Shown piece by piece: positions 56,624 through 64,000 of a stretch of 64,000 nucleotides of DNA. Origin of the DNA: Psychromonas marina (lineage in GTDB: Bacteria; Pseudomonadota; Gammaproteobacteria; Enterobacterales; Psychromonadaceae); assembly GCF_030161115.1 (NCBI RefSeq), contig NZ_BSPQ01000004.1:124001-188000 (forward strand), read 5' to 3'. A model generated the notes under the pieces. That model saw only the letters and a program-made list of their open reading frames with translations. It ran no database searches and was not told the DNA's origin. The position numbers and the translations under genes were made by a program. Each line of letters opens with the position of its first letter. The first letter of the stretch is position 1.

Positions 56624-57595
56624 ATGAATTTATTGGATGTAAAAGATTTACGCGTTGAGTTTACGACGCCAGATGGCAACGTGACTGCGGTAAATGATCT
56701 TAATTTTTCACTTAAACAGGGTGAGACATTAGGTATTGTAGGCGAGTCAGGTTCGGGAAAATCTCAAACTGTATTCGCGATTATGGGCCTATTAGCTAAA
56801 AACGGCATCATCTCTGGTAGTGCAAAATTTGAAGGTAATGAGATTTTAAACTTACCAGAAAAGAAACTGAATAAAATTCGTGCTGAACAAATAGCGATGA
56901 TTTTTCAAGACCCGATGACCTCTCTGAATCCGTACATGAAGGTCAGTGAACAGTTGATGGAAGTGCTGATGCTACATAAAGGCGCTAGCAGAAAAGCTGC
57001 ATTTGAAGAATCGGTTGCGATGCTTGAAGCGGTTAAAATTCCTGAAGCGCGTGAGCGTATTACCATGTACCCACATGAGTTTTCTGGTGGAATGCGCCAG
57101 CGTGTGATGATTGCGATGGCACTGTTATGCCGTCCTAAATTACTAATTGCTGATGAGCCAACCACGGCGCTAGATGTGACCGTACAAGCGCAAATAATGG
57201 ATCTATTAAACGAATTAAAAGATAAATTTAATACCGCGATTATTATGATCACCCATGATTTAGGTGTCGTAGCGGGTTCATGTGACAAAGTATTAGTGAT
57301 GTATGCTGGACGCACCATGGAGTATGCAACGGTTGATGAAATTTTCTATCAGCCAAGCCATCCTTATTCAGAAGGCCTACTAAAAGCGATCCCACGTTTA
57401 GATACAGAGGGCGAAATATTACCAACGATTGCTGGTAATCCGCCGAATTTATTACGACTACCACCGGGCTGTCCTTATCAAGATCGCTGTCATCGTGTGT
57501 TAGATCGTTGTTCAACCGATGCTCCACCTTTAGAGATGTTTGCTGATGGTAGAGAACGCGCGTGTTTCTCTGACTGGGAGAGCTGGGACAAATGA
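56624..57595 (+). CDS. oppD: Oligopeptide transporter ATPase OppD
   Basis: A 323-aa ABC ATPase. Walker A is GESGSGKSQ, the signature is SGGMRQRVM, Walker B is [13 protein letters not shown] and the switch His lies in [11 protein letters not shown]. The C-terminal Cys-rich OppD/F extension reads [17 protein letters not shown], a feature linked to an Fe-S cluster in some relatives. Overlaps oppF by 4 bases. Confidence 0.96.
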   Translation: MNLLDVKDLRVEFTTPDGNVTAVNDLNFSLKQGETLGIVGESGSGKSQTVFAIMGLLAKNGIISGSAKFEGNEILNLPEKKLNKIRAEQIAMIFQDPMTSLNPYMKVSEQLMEVLMLHKGASRKAAFEESVAMLEAVKIPEARERITMYPHEFSGGMRQRVMIAMALLCRPKLLIADEPTTALDVTVQAQIMDLLNELKDKFNTAIIMITHDLGVVAGSCDKVLVMYAGRTMEYATVDEIFYQPSHPYSEGLLKAIPRLDTEGEILPTIAGNPPNLLRLPPGCPYQDRCHRVLDRCSTDAPPLEMFADGRERACFSDWESWDK

Positions 57596-58608
57596 GCATT
57601 GAAATGAAAAATGAAAAGCCACTTGAAAAAGAGTTACTACTTGATGTTAAAAACCTAAAGGTACATTTTGATATTGAGTCTAAATCGCTTTGGCCATGGG
57701 CTAAACCTGGTAAGTTAAAAGCGGTTGATGGTGTTGATATTCAACTTTATCAGGGTGAAACACTCGGTGTTGTTGGCGAATCAGGCTGTGGTAAATCTAC
57801 TTTTGCGCGCGCAATTATTGGTCTAGTTGAAGCGACAGAGGGGCAAGTTGTGTGGCTCGGTGACGATGTTACTAAGCTTTCTAAAGAGGAACGTCGTGAA
57901 ACGCGTAAAGATATGCAGATGATCTTTCAAGATCCACTTGCATCACTCAATCCTCGTATGACCGTTGGCGATATTATCGCTGAGCCATTAAAAACCTTTT
58001 ATCCTAAACTTTCAAAAACGGAAGTGAAAGATCAAGTTAAACAGATGATGGATAAGGTTGGTTTATTACCTAATGTAATTAATCGTTATCCTCACGAGTT
58101 TTCGGGGGGGCAATGTCAGCGCATCGGGATTGCGCGTGCGCTTATTTTGAAACCGAAAATGATTATCTGTGATGAACCCGTTTCAGCATTAGACGTATCG
58201 ATTCAAGCACAGGTGATCAATCTACTCAAAGAGCTACAACAGGAGATGGGGTTGAGTTTAGTGTTTATTGCTCATGACCTTTCGATTGTTAAGCATATTT
58301 CCGATCGTGTTTTGGTAATGTACTTAGGTAATGAAGTAGAGATGGGAGAGTCTAAAGCGCTATTTAACGATCCTAAACATCCCTATACCCGCGCTTTAAT
58401 GTCAGCGGTACCGATTCCTGATCCACGTATTGAGCGTGCTAAAAAAATAGAGATGTTGGAAGGAGAGTTACCCTCGCCGATGAATCCGCCATCAGGTTGT
58501 GTTTTTAGAACACGTTGCCCGTTAGCTGATGAAAGTTGCGCACAAACGAGACCAAGATTACAAGGCAGTATCACCCACGCCGTTTCTTGTTTGAAAGTAA
58601 ACTTTTAA
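57592..58608 (+). CDS. oppF: Oligopeptide transporter ATPase OppF
   Basis: A 338-aa ABC ATPase paired with OppD. Walker [10 protein letters not shown], signature [14 protein letters not shown], Walker [15 protein letters not shown] and H-loop [11 protein letters not shown]. The C-terminal Cys cluster [17 protein letters not shown] is present. The start overlaps the oppD stop (ATGA), so translation is coupled. Confidence 0.96.
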   Translation: MSIEMKNEKPLEKELLLDVKNLKVHFDIESKSLWPWAKPGKLKAVDGVDIQLYQGETLGVVGESGCGKSTFARAIIGLVEATEGQVVWLGDDVTKLSKEERRETRKDMQMIFQDPLASLNPRMTVGDIIAEPLKTFYPKLSKTEVKDQVKQMMDKVGLLPNVINRYPHEFSGGQCQRIGIARALILKPKMIICDEPVSALDVSIQAQVINLLKELQQEMGLSLVFIAHDLSIVKHISDRVLVMYLGNEVEMGESKALFNDPKHPYTRALMSAVPIPDPRIERAKKIEMLEGELPSPMNPPSGCVFRTRCPLADESCAQTRPRLQGSITHAVSCLKVNF

Positions 58609-58625
58609 TATTTCCAACCTCTACG

Positions 58626-58672
58626 TAATAACCGTTATAACCTTGCTAGCCTTGATGTTATAACGGTTATTA
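58626..58672 (+). terminator. Long hairpin after oppF
   Basis: A perfect 16-bp inverted repeat with half TAATAACCGTTATAAC and a 15-base loop, starting 18 bases past the oppF stop. No T-tract follows, so it may protect the 3' end or act as a weak bidirectional terminator. Confidence 0.55.
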
Positions 58673-58895
58673 CCATTAAATGAATAACAATCCTCTGCTT
58701 TAACCGCTCCTAAAACCTTGTTCACTTTAGTGTTATTACATCTGTTTTTGTCTTTTAAATAGTAGTTATTATTATTTACCTGACTAATTTACTCGGGTTT
58801 AGCGTTAACCATTCAAAAACCAATCTAGATCAATAGTTGACTAAATCACTATGGTATTTTCCTGCTCTTAAAATTATTAATTTAATACTTTATTG

Positions 58896-58914
58896 ACCTT
58901 GTTCATTACAAGGT
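58896..58914. promoter_or_regulatory. Inverted repeat upstream of hcp
   Basis: ACCTTGT-TCATT-ACAAGGT, a perfect 7-bp repeat with a 5-base centre, 25 bp before the hcp ATG. It may be an operator or a 5' UTR hairpin next to the ribosome site. Confidence 0.45.
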
Positions 58915-58939
58915 TTTAGTGATGACAAAGGAAACTATT

Positions 58940-60601
58940 ATGTTTTGTATTCAATGTGAACAAACAATTGTGACGCCAGCGGCTTCTGGCTGTTCTTATT
59001 CTCAAGGTATGTGTGGTAAAACAGAAGAGGTCTCTGATCTGCAGGATCTTCTTATCTACGCATTACAAGGTACCTCTTTTTACGCTGAAAAAGCGCGTGA
59101 GTTTAATATCATTGATGCTGAAATAGATGCCTTTGTACCAAAAGCCTTTTTCGCGACATTAACCAATGTAAATTTCGAAGCAGACCGTATTGAAGGTTAC
59201 GCTTATCAAGCACAAACTTACCGCGAACAGCTTAAAGAAAAATATGAAGCGGCATGTTTAATTGCTGGTCAAAAACCTGCTGAAGCGACAAAAGTGACTG
59301 CATTTATCTTAGCCAATAGCCGTGAAGCATTACTTCAACAAGCAGAATCTGTTGCTGTTAACCGTGGTAAAGAACTGGTTAGCGAAGATATCATGGGCTT
59401 ACGTTTACTTTGTTTATACGGCCTTAAAGGGGCTGCGGCTTACATGGAGCATGCGCATATACTTGGTCAAAATGATGAGGCTATCAACGCTCAGTTCCAC
59501 GGTATTTTCGCTTGGCTTGCAACAGACTCTGACGATCTGGGTAAATTGCTTGAAATGAGCATGACGATTGGTGCGATGAACTACAAAGTGATGGAGATGT
59601 TAGATCATGGCGAAACCACTAAATATGGTCACCCAACACCAACAACGGTGAATGTTAAATCAGTTGCTGGTAAAGCGATCTTAGTTTCAGGTCACGACCT
59701 ATGTGATTTAGAGATGATTTTAGAGCAAACACAAGGCACTGGTATTAACGTTTATACCAATGGTGAAATGTTACCTGCTCACGGTTACCCTGGTTTGAAA
59801 AAATACCCTCACTTGATTGCAAACTACGGCACAGCATGGCAAAACCAGCAGAAAGAGTTCGCAAGCTTTCCTGGCCCAATCGTAATGACCTCAAACTGTT
59901 TAATCGATCCTAATGTAGGTGATTATAGCGACCGCATCTTTACGCGTAGTATTGTTGGCTGGCCTGGAGTAAAACATATTGAAGGTACTGACTTTAGCGA
60001 AGTGATTGAATCTGCATTAGCGCAAGATGGTTTTAAATACTCTGAAATTCCACACGAAATTACCGTTGGTTTTGGTCGTAATGCACTGATGAATGCTGCG
60101 CCTGCTGTTATCGAACAAGTTAAAGCTGGCAACATCAAGCACTTCTTCTTGGTTGGTGGTTGTGATGGTGACAAAGAGGAGCGTAGTTATTACACCGATT
60201 TAACTAAAGCGATCCCTGAAGACTGTCTTATTTTAACGCTTGCTTGTGGCAAGTTTAAATTTAATAAACTTAACTTTGGCGATATTAATGGTATTCCACG
60301 TTTATTAGATGTTGGCCAATGTAACGATTCATACTCTGCAATCCAACTCGCATTAGCGCTAGCTGAAGCCTTTGATTGTGGCGTTAATGAGTTGCCTCTT
60401 AGTCTTGTACTTAGCTGGTTTGAACAAAAAGCGATCGTGGTTTTATTAACACTATTGTCACTTGGTGTGAAAAACATTCGTGTTGGACCAAGCAAACCTG
60501 CGTTCTTAACCGACAACCTACTGAACGTATTAAACGAGCAGTTTGGTCTCACCATGATTACTGATGTTGAATCAGATCTAAAAACGATGTTGGCTAAATA
60601 G
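58940..60601 (+). CDS. hcp: Hybrid cluster protein (nitric oxide/hydroxylamine reductase)
   Basis: Reduces NO (and hydroxylamine in vitro) and takes part in nitrosative stress defence under low oxygen. 553 aa from the ATG at 58940, preceded by AAAGGAA; a GTG at 58919 would add 7 residues. The N-terminal cysteines C3, C6, C18 and C25 (spacing CX2CX11CX6C) mark a class II Hcp like that of E. coli. Hybrid-cluster blocks [24 protein letters not shown] and [11 protein letters not shown] are complete. Its reductase hcr follows. Confidence 0.96.
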   Translation: MFCIQCEQTIVTPAASGCSYSQGMCGKTEEVSDLQDLLIYALQGTSFYAEKAREFNIIDAEIDAFVPKAFFATLTNVNFEADRIEGYAYQAQTYREQLKEKYEAACLIAGQKPAEATKVTAFILANSREALLQQAESVAVNRGKELVSEDIMGLRLLCLYGLKGAAAYMEHAHILGQNDEAINAQFHGIFAWLATDSDDLGKLLEMSMTIGAMNYKVMEMLDHGETTKYGHPTPTTVNVKSVAGKAILVSGHDLCDLEMILEQTQGTGINVYTNGEMLPAHGYPGLKKYPHLIANYGTAWQNQQKEFASFPGPIVMTSNCLIDPNVGDYSDRIFTRSIVGWPGVKHIEGTDFSEVIESALAQDGFKYSEIPHEITVGFGRNALMNAAPAVIEQVKAGNIKHFFLVGGCDGDKEERSYYTDLTKAIPEDCLILTLACGKFKFNKLNFGDINGIPRLLDVGQCNDSYSAIQLALALAEAFDCGVNELPLSLVLSWFEQKAIVVLLTLLSLGVKNIRVGPSKPAFLTDNLLNVLNEQFGLTMITDVESDLKTMLAK

Positions 60602-60629
60602 GTTAGCAATCGATTAACCTCCATTAAAT

Positions 60630-60661
60630 GCAAACCGATATCTTGTAAGGTATCGGCTTGC
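60630..60661 (+). other. Hairpin between hcp and hcr
   Basis: GCAAACCGATA and TATCGGCTTGC pair with one mismatch around a 10-base loop. No T-tract follows. Probably an intercistronic processing or stabilising hairpin. Confidence 0.55.
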
Positions 60662-60690
60662 ACTGATTTACGCTTTTTATAGGAATAGCA

Positions 60691-61704
60691 ATGCAATCAT
60701 TATTTGAACCACTTATCTGTACCAAGCGTATTGATGAAACATCAGATGCAACCACCTTTGAATTTAAAAAATTAGATGATGCAGCTTTTGAATACCAAGC
60801 GGGACAGTTTCTTACTTTCGAAGTTGATGTTGCGGGTGAAGTTGAGCATCGCGCTTATTCACTTTCATCAACCCCGTCAAAACCTGAATCTGTTGCTGTG
60901 ACCATCAAGCGTGTTGTGGGTGGTAAGGTATCAAATTATCTTCTGGATCACCTGCAAGCAGGGATGGCTTTGCCTGCGATGGCACCAGCGGGTAGTTTCA
61001 CGATTGAAAATAATCCGGTGAGCGCTGATATCCTATTAATGAGTGCCGGCAGTGGGATTACACCCTGTATGTCGATGGCACGTTGGTTATTAGATACACA
61101 GCAAAAAGTAAACATTCACTTTATCTATAGCGCACGTAGTGAAGCCGATATCATTATGGCGACTACGTTAAAAGAATTAGATGCACAACATGCTAACTTC
61201 CGTCTCTCATTTATTTTAGAGCAGACAGATAACAGCGAGTTTATGGAAGGGCGTTTAAACGCTGAAAACTTTACTCAGTTGGTTAATGATGTCAATGGCA
61301 AAACTATTTTTACCTGTGGTCCAACGCCTTATATGCAAGTGGTTGAAAACCTCGCTGAGCAACGTGGTTTCAATATGGATCTTTTCCATAAAGAGAGCTT
61401 TGTTGCTGAAAATGAGACTACTACTGAGCAATCAGATAATGGCGTGAGTTATCAAGGTATTGCACCGCAACATGGTAAAAACTTTGTTATTAATAGTGAT
61501 AAGCCTTTGCTTAATGCATTAGAGGCAGCTGGGGTACCTATTATTGCAGCTTGTCGTACCGGTGTTTGTGGTGCGTGTAAATGTAAAGTCACAGGGCAAG
61601 TCGAAAGCTCAAGTACTGCCACATTAACTGCTGAGCAAATCGCGCAGGGTTATGTATTAAGTTGTAGCAGTAAAGCAATGTCTGATTTAGTCATCGAATT
61701 GTAA
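60691..61704 (+). CDS. hcr: NADH oxidoreductase for Hcp
   Basis: Passes electrons from NADH through FAD and a [2Fe-2S] cluster to Hcp. 337 aa: FAD-binding barrel with HRAYSLSSTP, NAD-binding domain with MSAGSGITPCMSMARWLL and FTCGPTPYMQ, then a C-terminal plant-type ferredoxin domain with CRTGVCGACKCKV and the distant fourth Cys in VLSCSSKAM. AGGAAT precedes the ATG. Same order as in E. coli. Confidence 0.95.
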   Translation: MQSLFEPLICTKRIDETSDATTFEFKKLDDAAFEYQAGQFLTFEVDVAGEVEHRAYSLSSTPSKPESVAVTIKRVVGGKVSNYLLDHLQAGMALPAMAPAGSFTIENNPVSADILLMSAGSGITPCMSMARWLLDTQQKVNIHFIYSARSEADIIMATTLKELDAQHANFRLSFILEQTDNSEFMEGRLNAENFTQLVNDVNGKTIFTCGPTPYMQVVENLAEQRGFNMDLFHKESFVAENETTTEQSDNGVSYQGIAPQHGKNFVINSDKPLLNALEAAGVPIIAACRTGVCGACKCKVTGQVESSSTATLTAEQIAQGYVLSCSSKAMSDLVIEL

Positions 61705-62041
61705 GTGTAATTTTAGACGCTGTATTGTCGAAACAATAGCAGCGTCTCGTTTTATTTTATTGTCGTAAATTCACCTAATAAAACACTGCTAAGAGCCCCT
61801 CGCTAAGTTACGCTTGTCCCTCAGCAATCTTCATCGATAAAATTGTAATCGCTAATAATCAATTACATGCATGTCATTAAAGCACTCTTTTTATATGTAA
61901 GCCCTTTCAAAGTGATAATTTTTAACTTGTATCCGTTTAGATATGTGAACTGTGAGTTATGCGACATAATAGATTAGTAGTAATTGGTATCTTCATCATA
62001 CCTTGTTTTTGATTATTATTTGACATGATTGTGGAGGTTAC
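61705..62041. other. Intergenic region between hcr and yqiJ
   Basis: About 340 bases. The left end is the hcr terminator (61715-61760). The rest is AT-rich and carries the yqiJ promoter region; I could not pick a confident -35/-10 pair or a sigma-54 site. Confidence 0.45.
61715..61760 (+). terminator. hcr terminator
   Basis: AGACGCTG / CAGCGTCT outer stem, TATTGT / ACAATA inner stem, a CGAA tetraloop and one bulged G, followed by TTTTATTTTAT. Confidence 0.88.
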
Positions 62042-62662
62042 TTGTTCTCATTTTTTATATCCGAATTTAATATCCTATATTCTTGCGCACTATTTTTTGT
62101 AATGGGCTTGGCGCTCTTAGAAGGTATTGGTCTGGTGATCGGCTTGAGCATGGCAAGTGCGTTTGATGATATGTTCTCGTTCGATATTGATGTTGATGCG
62201 ACATTACCCTCAGGCGGATTAAGTGGTGTATTAGGCTGGCTTTATCTCTCACGTTTACCCGTTTTGGTTTGGTTGATACTGTTTTTAACTAGCTTTGGTA
62301 TTGCCGGACTATCAATTAATTTTATTGTTATTTTACCTACCCTATTAAGTTTCCCTATTGCGCTTATTATTGCCATTTTTAGCTGCCGTATTCTTGGGGG
62401 GAAAATAGCAACCATCATGCCAACGAACGAAAGCTCTGCTATCTCATCAGACTCCTTTACTGGGAAAATTGCCACGATTACGGTCGGCAAAGCGCGTAAA
62501 GGCAGTGCTGCAGAAGCGGTGTTGCATGATGATTTTCATCAAAAACACTATTTAATGGTTGAGCCAGAGGTGCAAGGGCAGGAATTTATGCAAGGTACCC
62601 AAGTTATCTTAATTAAAAAACTATCACGTAGCTGGTTAGCTATCGAGTTTGAGCCTTCATAG
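62042..62662 (+). CDS. yqiJ: YqiJ-like membrane protein with OB-fold domain
   Basis: A 206-aa inner-membrane protein with three to four helices in its first 120 residues and a C-terminal OB-fold-like domain (SFTGKIATITVGKARKGSAAEAVLHDDFHQKHYLMVEPE), which matches E. coli YqiJ in order. The start codon is TTG at 62042, supported by GGAGGT 5 bases upstream and by the absence of a nearby ATG. NfeD-like partners of this kind work with flotillins, and a flotillin gene follows 56 bp later. Confidence 0.85.
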   Translation: MFSFFISEFNILYSCALFFVMGLALLEGIGLVIGLSMASAFDDMFSFDIDVDATLPSGGLSGVLGWLYLSRLPVLVWLILFLTSFGIAGLSINFIVILPTLLSFPIALIIAIFSCRILGGKIATIMPTNESSAISSDSFTGKIATITVGKARKGSAAEAVLHDDFHQKHYLMVEPEVQGQEFMQGTQVILIKKLSRSWLAIEFEPS

Positions 62663-62718
62663 AGGCTTGTAAATATATTCAATAATTATCAACACTTTAA
62701 TCAAGGAGTAACAACTAA

Positions 62719-64000
62719 ATGGATTTTAATATTGACGCAAATCTGCAGTTTATTTTAATTATCTCGGGTATTGCGTTTATCGCTTTCTTAACGATAGGAC
62801 TGATCTTTGCCAAGTTATACACGCGGGCAACAAAAGAGATTGCCTTTGTACGAACCGGTATGGGTGGCGAGAAAGTGGTTAAAGATGGTGGGGCAGTTGT
62901 GTTACCCGTCATTCATGAAACCATCCCTGTCAATATGAATACCTTGCGTATTGAGGTCGAGAAAACCCAAAAAGATGCACTGATCACCAAGGATAGAATG
63001 CGTGTCGATGTAAAATCGGACTTTTACCTGCGAGTCGCGCCACATTCTGAAGGAATATCAATGGCCGCCCAAACATTGGGTACACGTACGATGCGTGTAG
63101 AAGAGCTTAAAATATTAATGGAATCTAAGTTTGTTGATGTATTACGTGCCGTTGCCGCTGAAATGACCATGATTGAGATGCATGAGCAACGTGCGGAATT
63201 TGTGCAAAAAGTACAACAAAGTGTGGCTAATGACCTTGAAAAAAATGGTCTTGAATTAGAATCGGTGTCATTAACCGGATTTGATCAAACAGAACTTAAA
63301 TACTTCAATGAAAACAATGCTTTTGATGCCGAGGGGCGTGCAAGATTAACGCAAATAATCGAAAGAAAACGTAAAGAAACTAACGATATTGAACAAGAAA
63401 GTCGGATCTTGATTGAACAACGTAATCTAGAAGCTGAAAAACTATCGCTGACCATCAAAAAAGAAACTGAAGAAGCGCAGATCGTGCAAGAACAGGCCTT
63501 AGAGTTTAGACGTGTTGAACAAAAGGCGGCCATTGTTAAGCAGCGTGAGGTCAGTGAACAAGAAGAGCGTCAAGCTGAGATTGCCAAGCAACGTGCCGTC
63601 GAACTATCAGAGATTGAGAAAGCGCGCCATATTGAGTCCCAAGAAATTGAAAAATATAAAACCCTAGAGCAGGCTAAAATTCAGCAGCAGCGTGATATAG
63701 AGGTTTCTGAGCAAGATAAACGTATTGCGATTGCAGAAAAGTCTGAGGAAGAGTCGGCCGCTCGTGCAAAAGCTGCTGATGCAGAAAAAGATAAGGTAGA
63801 AAAAGAGGAAGCCGTTATTACTGCGAAAGAGGTCGCACAAGCAAACCGTAGTAAAGAGATTGACGTTATCGATGCTAAAAAAGTGGCAGAGCGTGAAGCG
63901 GTTAGTATTACGGTGCAAGCGCAGGCAGATAAACAAGCTGCTGAAGATAAAGCCTCTGCGGTATTGATTGAAGCGAAAGCCAGTGCTGATGCTAAAAAAT
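62719..64000 (+). CDS. yqiK: YqiK-like flotillin (3' end cut by window edge)
   Basis: A flotillin/SPFH-domain protein that scaffolds membrane microdomains. 427 codons are visible and the frame is still open at base 64000. Order: a short N-terminal membrane helix (about 10-30), the SPFH domain (about 40-200; VRTGMGGEKVVKDGGAVVLPVIHETIPVNMNTLRIEV), then a long Glu/Ala/Lys-rich coiled coil. AAGGAG precedes the ATG. It pairs with yqiJ in a probable two-gene operon. Confidence 0.92.
   Translation, partial: MDFNIDANLQFILIISGIAFIAFLTIGLIFAKLYTRATKEIAFVRTGMGGEKVVKDGGAVVLPVIHETIPVNMNTLRIEVEKTQKDALITKDRMRVDVKSDFYLRVAPHSEGISMAAQTLGTRTMRVEELKILMESKFVDVLRAVAAEMTMIEMHEQRAEFVQKVQQSVANDLEKNGLELESVSLTGFDQTELKYFNENNAFDAEGRARLTQIIERKRKETNDIEQESRILIEQRNLEAEKLSLTIKKETEEAQIVQEQALEFRRVEQKAAIVKQREVSEQEERQAEIAKQRAVELSEIEKARHIESQEIEKYKTLEQAKIQQQRDIEVSEQDKRIAIAEKSEEESAARAKAADAEKDKVEKEEAVITAKEVAQANRSKEIDVIDAKKVAEREAVSITVQAQADKQAAEDKASAVLIEAKASADAKK

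Larger units (their letters stand above)
58609..58939. other. Intergenic region between oppF and hcp
   Basis: About 330 bases. A long hairpin lies at 58626-58672 and an inverted repeat at 58896-58914 near the hcp ribosome site. I searched for a FNR box (TTGAT-N4-ATCAA) or a clear NsrR site and found only half-sites such as GATCAA near 58829. Confidence 0.45.

Noticed and set aside
58821-58850. FNR box upstream of hcp
   Set aside because: GATCAA and TTGACTAAATCA are only half-sites or have wrong spacing compared with TTGAT-N4-ATCAA.

Overview
The window looks like chromosomal DNA from an AT-rich marine gammaproteobacterium. The ribosomal proteins, RpoA, OxyR, Hcp, RsuA and TrmH all read as close relatives of the Enterobacteria/Vibrio/Alteromonadales versions, and an alginate lyase, two chemoreceptor clusters and a tripartite tricarboxylate transporter point to a seaweed- or plankton-associated lifestyle. 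A Psychromonas-like genus is my best guess, from gene content and sequence character only. I saw no tRNA, rRNA, CRISPR array, prophage or insertion sequence.

Region 1 (1-8.6 kb), uronate catabolism: a YdeP-type molybdopterin oxidoreductase running in from the left edge, then uxuR-uxuB facing away from uxuA across a promoter with two palindromic operators, then a phosphomannose-isomerase-like gene and a secreted PL7 alginate lyase. Region 2 (9-12.3 kb): a three-gene minus-strand operon encoding a chemoreceptor, an outer-membrane porin and a very small periplasmic phosphate-binding-like protein. Region 3 (12.8-20 kb): a MATE pump, a flavin reductase, a GntR/FadR regulator and a tctCBA transporter operon with an extra unknown first gene. 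Region 4 (20-25.2 kb): a TetR-controlled AhpD-like/FrnE-like redox module, a binding-protein plus chemoreceptor pair and a small NifW-like gene behind a coupled leader peptide. Region 5 (25.2-33.4 kb): a family II pyrophosphatase with a signal peptide, a methyltransferase, an acyltransferase-hydrolase fusion, a thioredoxin-like protein, rsuA and tmcA.

Region 6 (33.4-47.3 kb) is the S10-spc-alpha ribosomal supercluster in the standard gene order, with an S10 leader of E. coli-like length, a terminator and new promoter between rpsQ and rplN, rpmJ present as a 37-codon gene, and a recognisable S4-binding alpha leader before rpsM. Region 7 (47.4-52.6 kb) holds oxyR, a divergent membrane protein, trmH and a DUF2868/DUF3482 GTPase pair. 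Region 8 (53-64 kb) holds the oppABCDF oligopeptide importer, the hcp-hcr nitric-oxide/nitrosative stress pair, and a yqiJ-yqiK (flotillin) pair cut by the right edge.

The most interesting cross-region signal is a 15-bp motif TATTGNNNTACAATA found upstream of uxuA/uxuB, 38 bp before the alginate lyase start, and inside a 33-bp perfect palindrome between tctA and the GntR gene. It suggests that one GntR-family regulator may link alginate breakdown, uronate catabolism and organic-acid uptake. Other notable items are a ten-G tract early in tctC, the acyltransferase-hydrolase fusion, the exported pyrophosphatase and the chemoreceptor-porin-binding protein operon.
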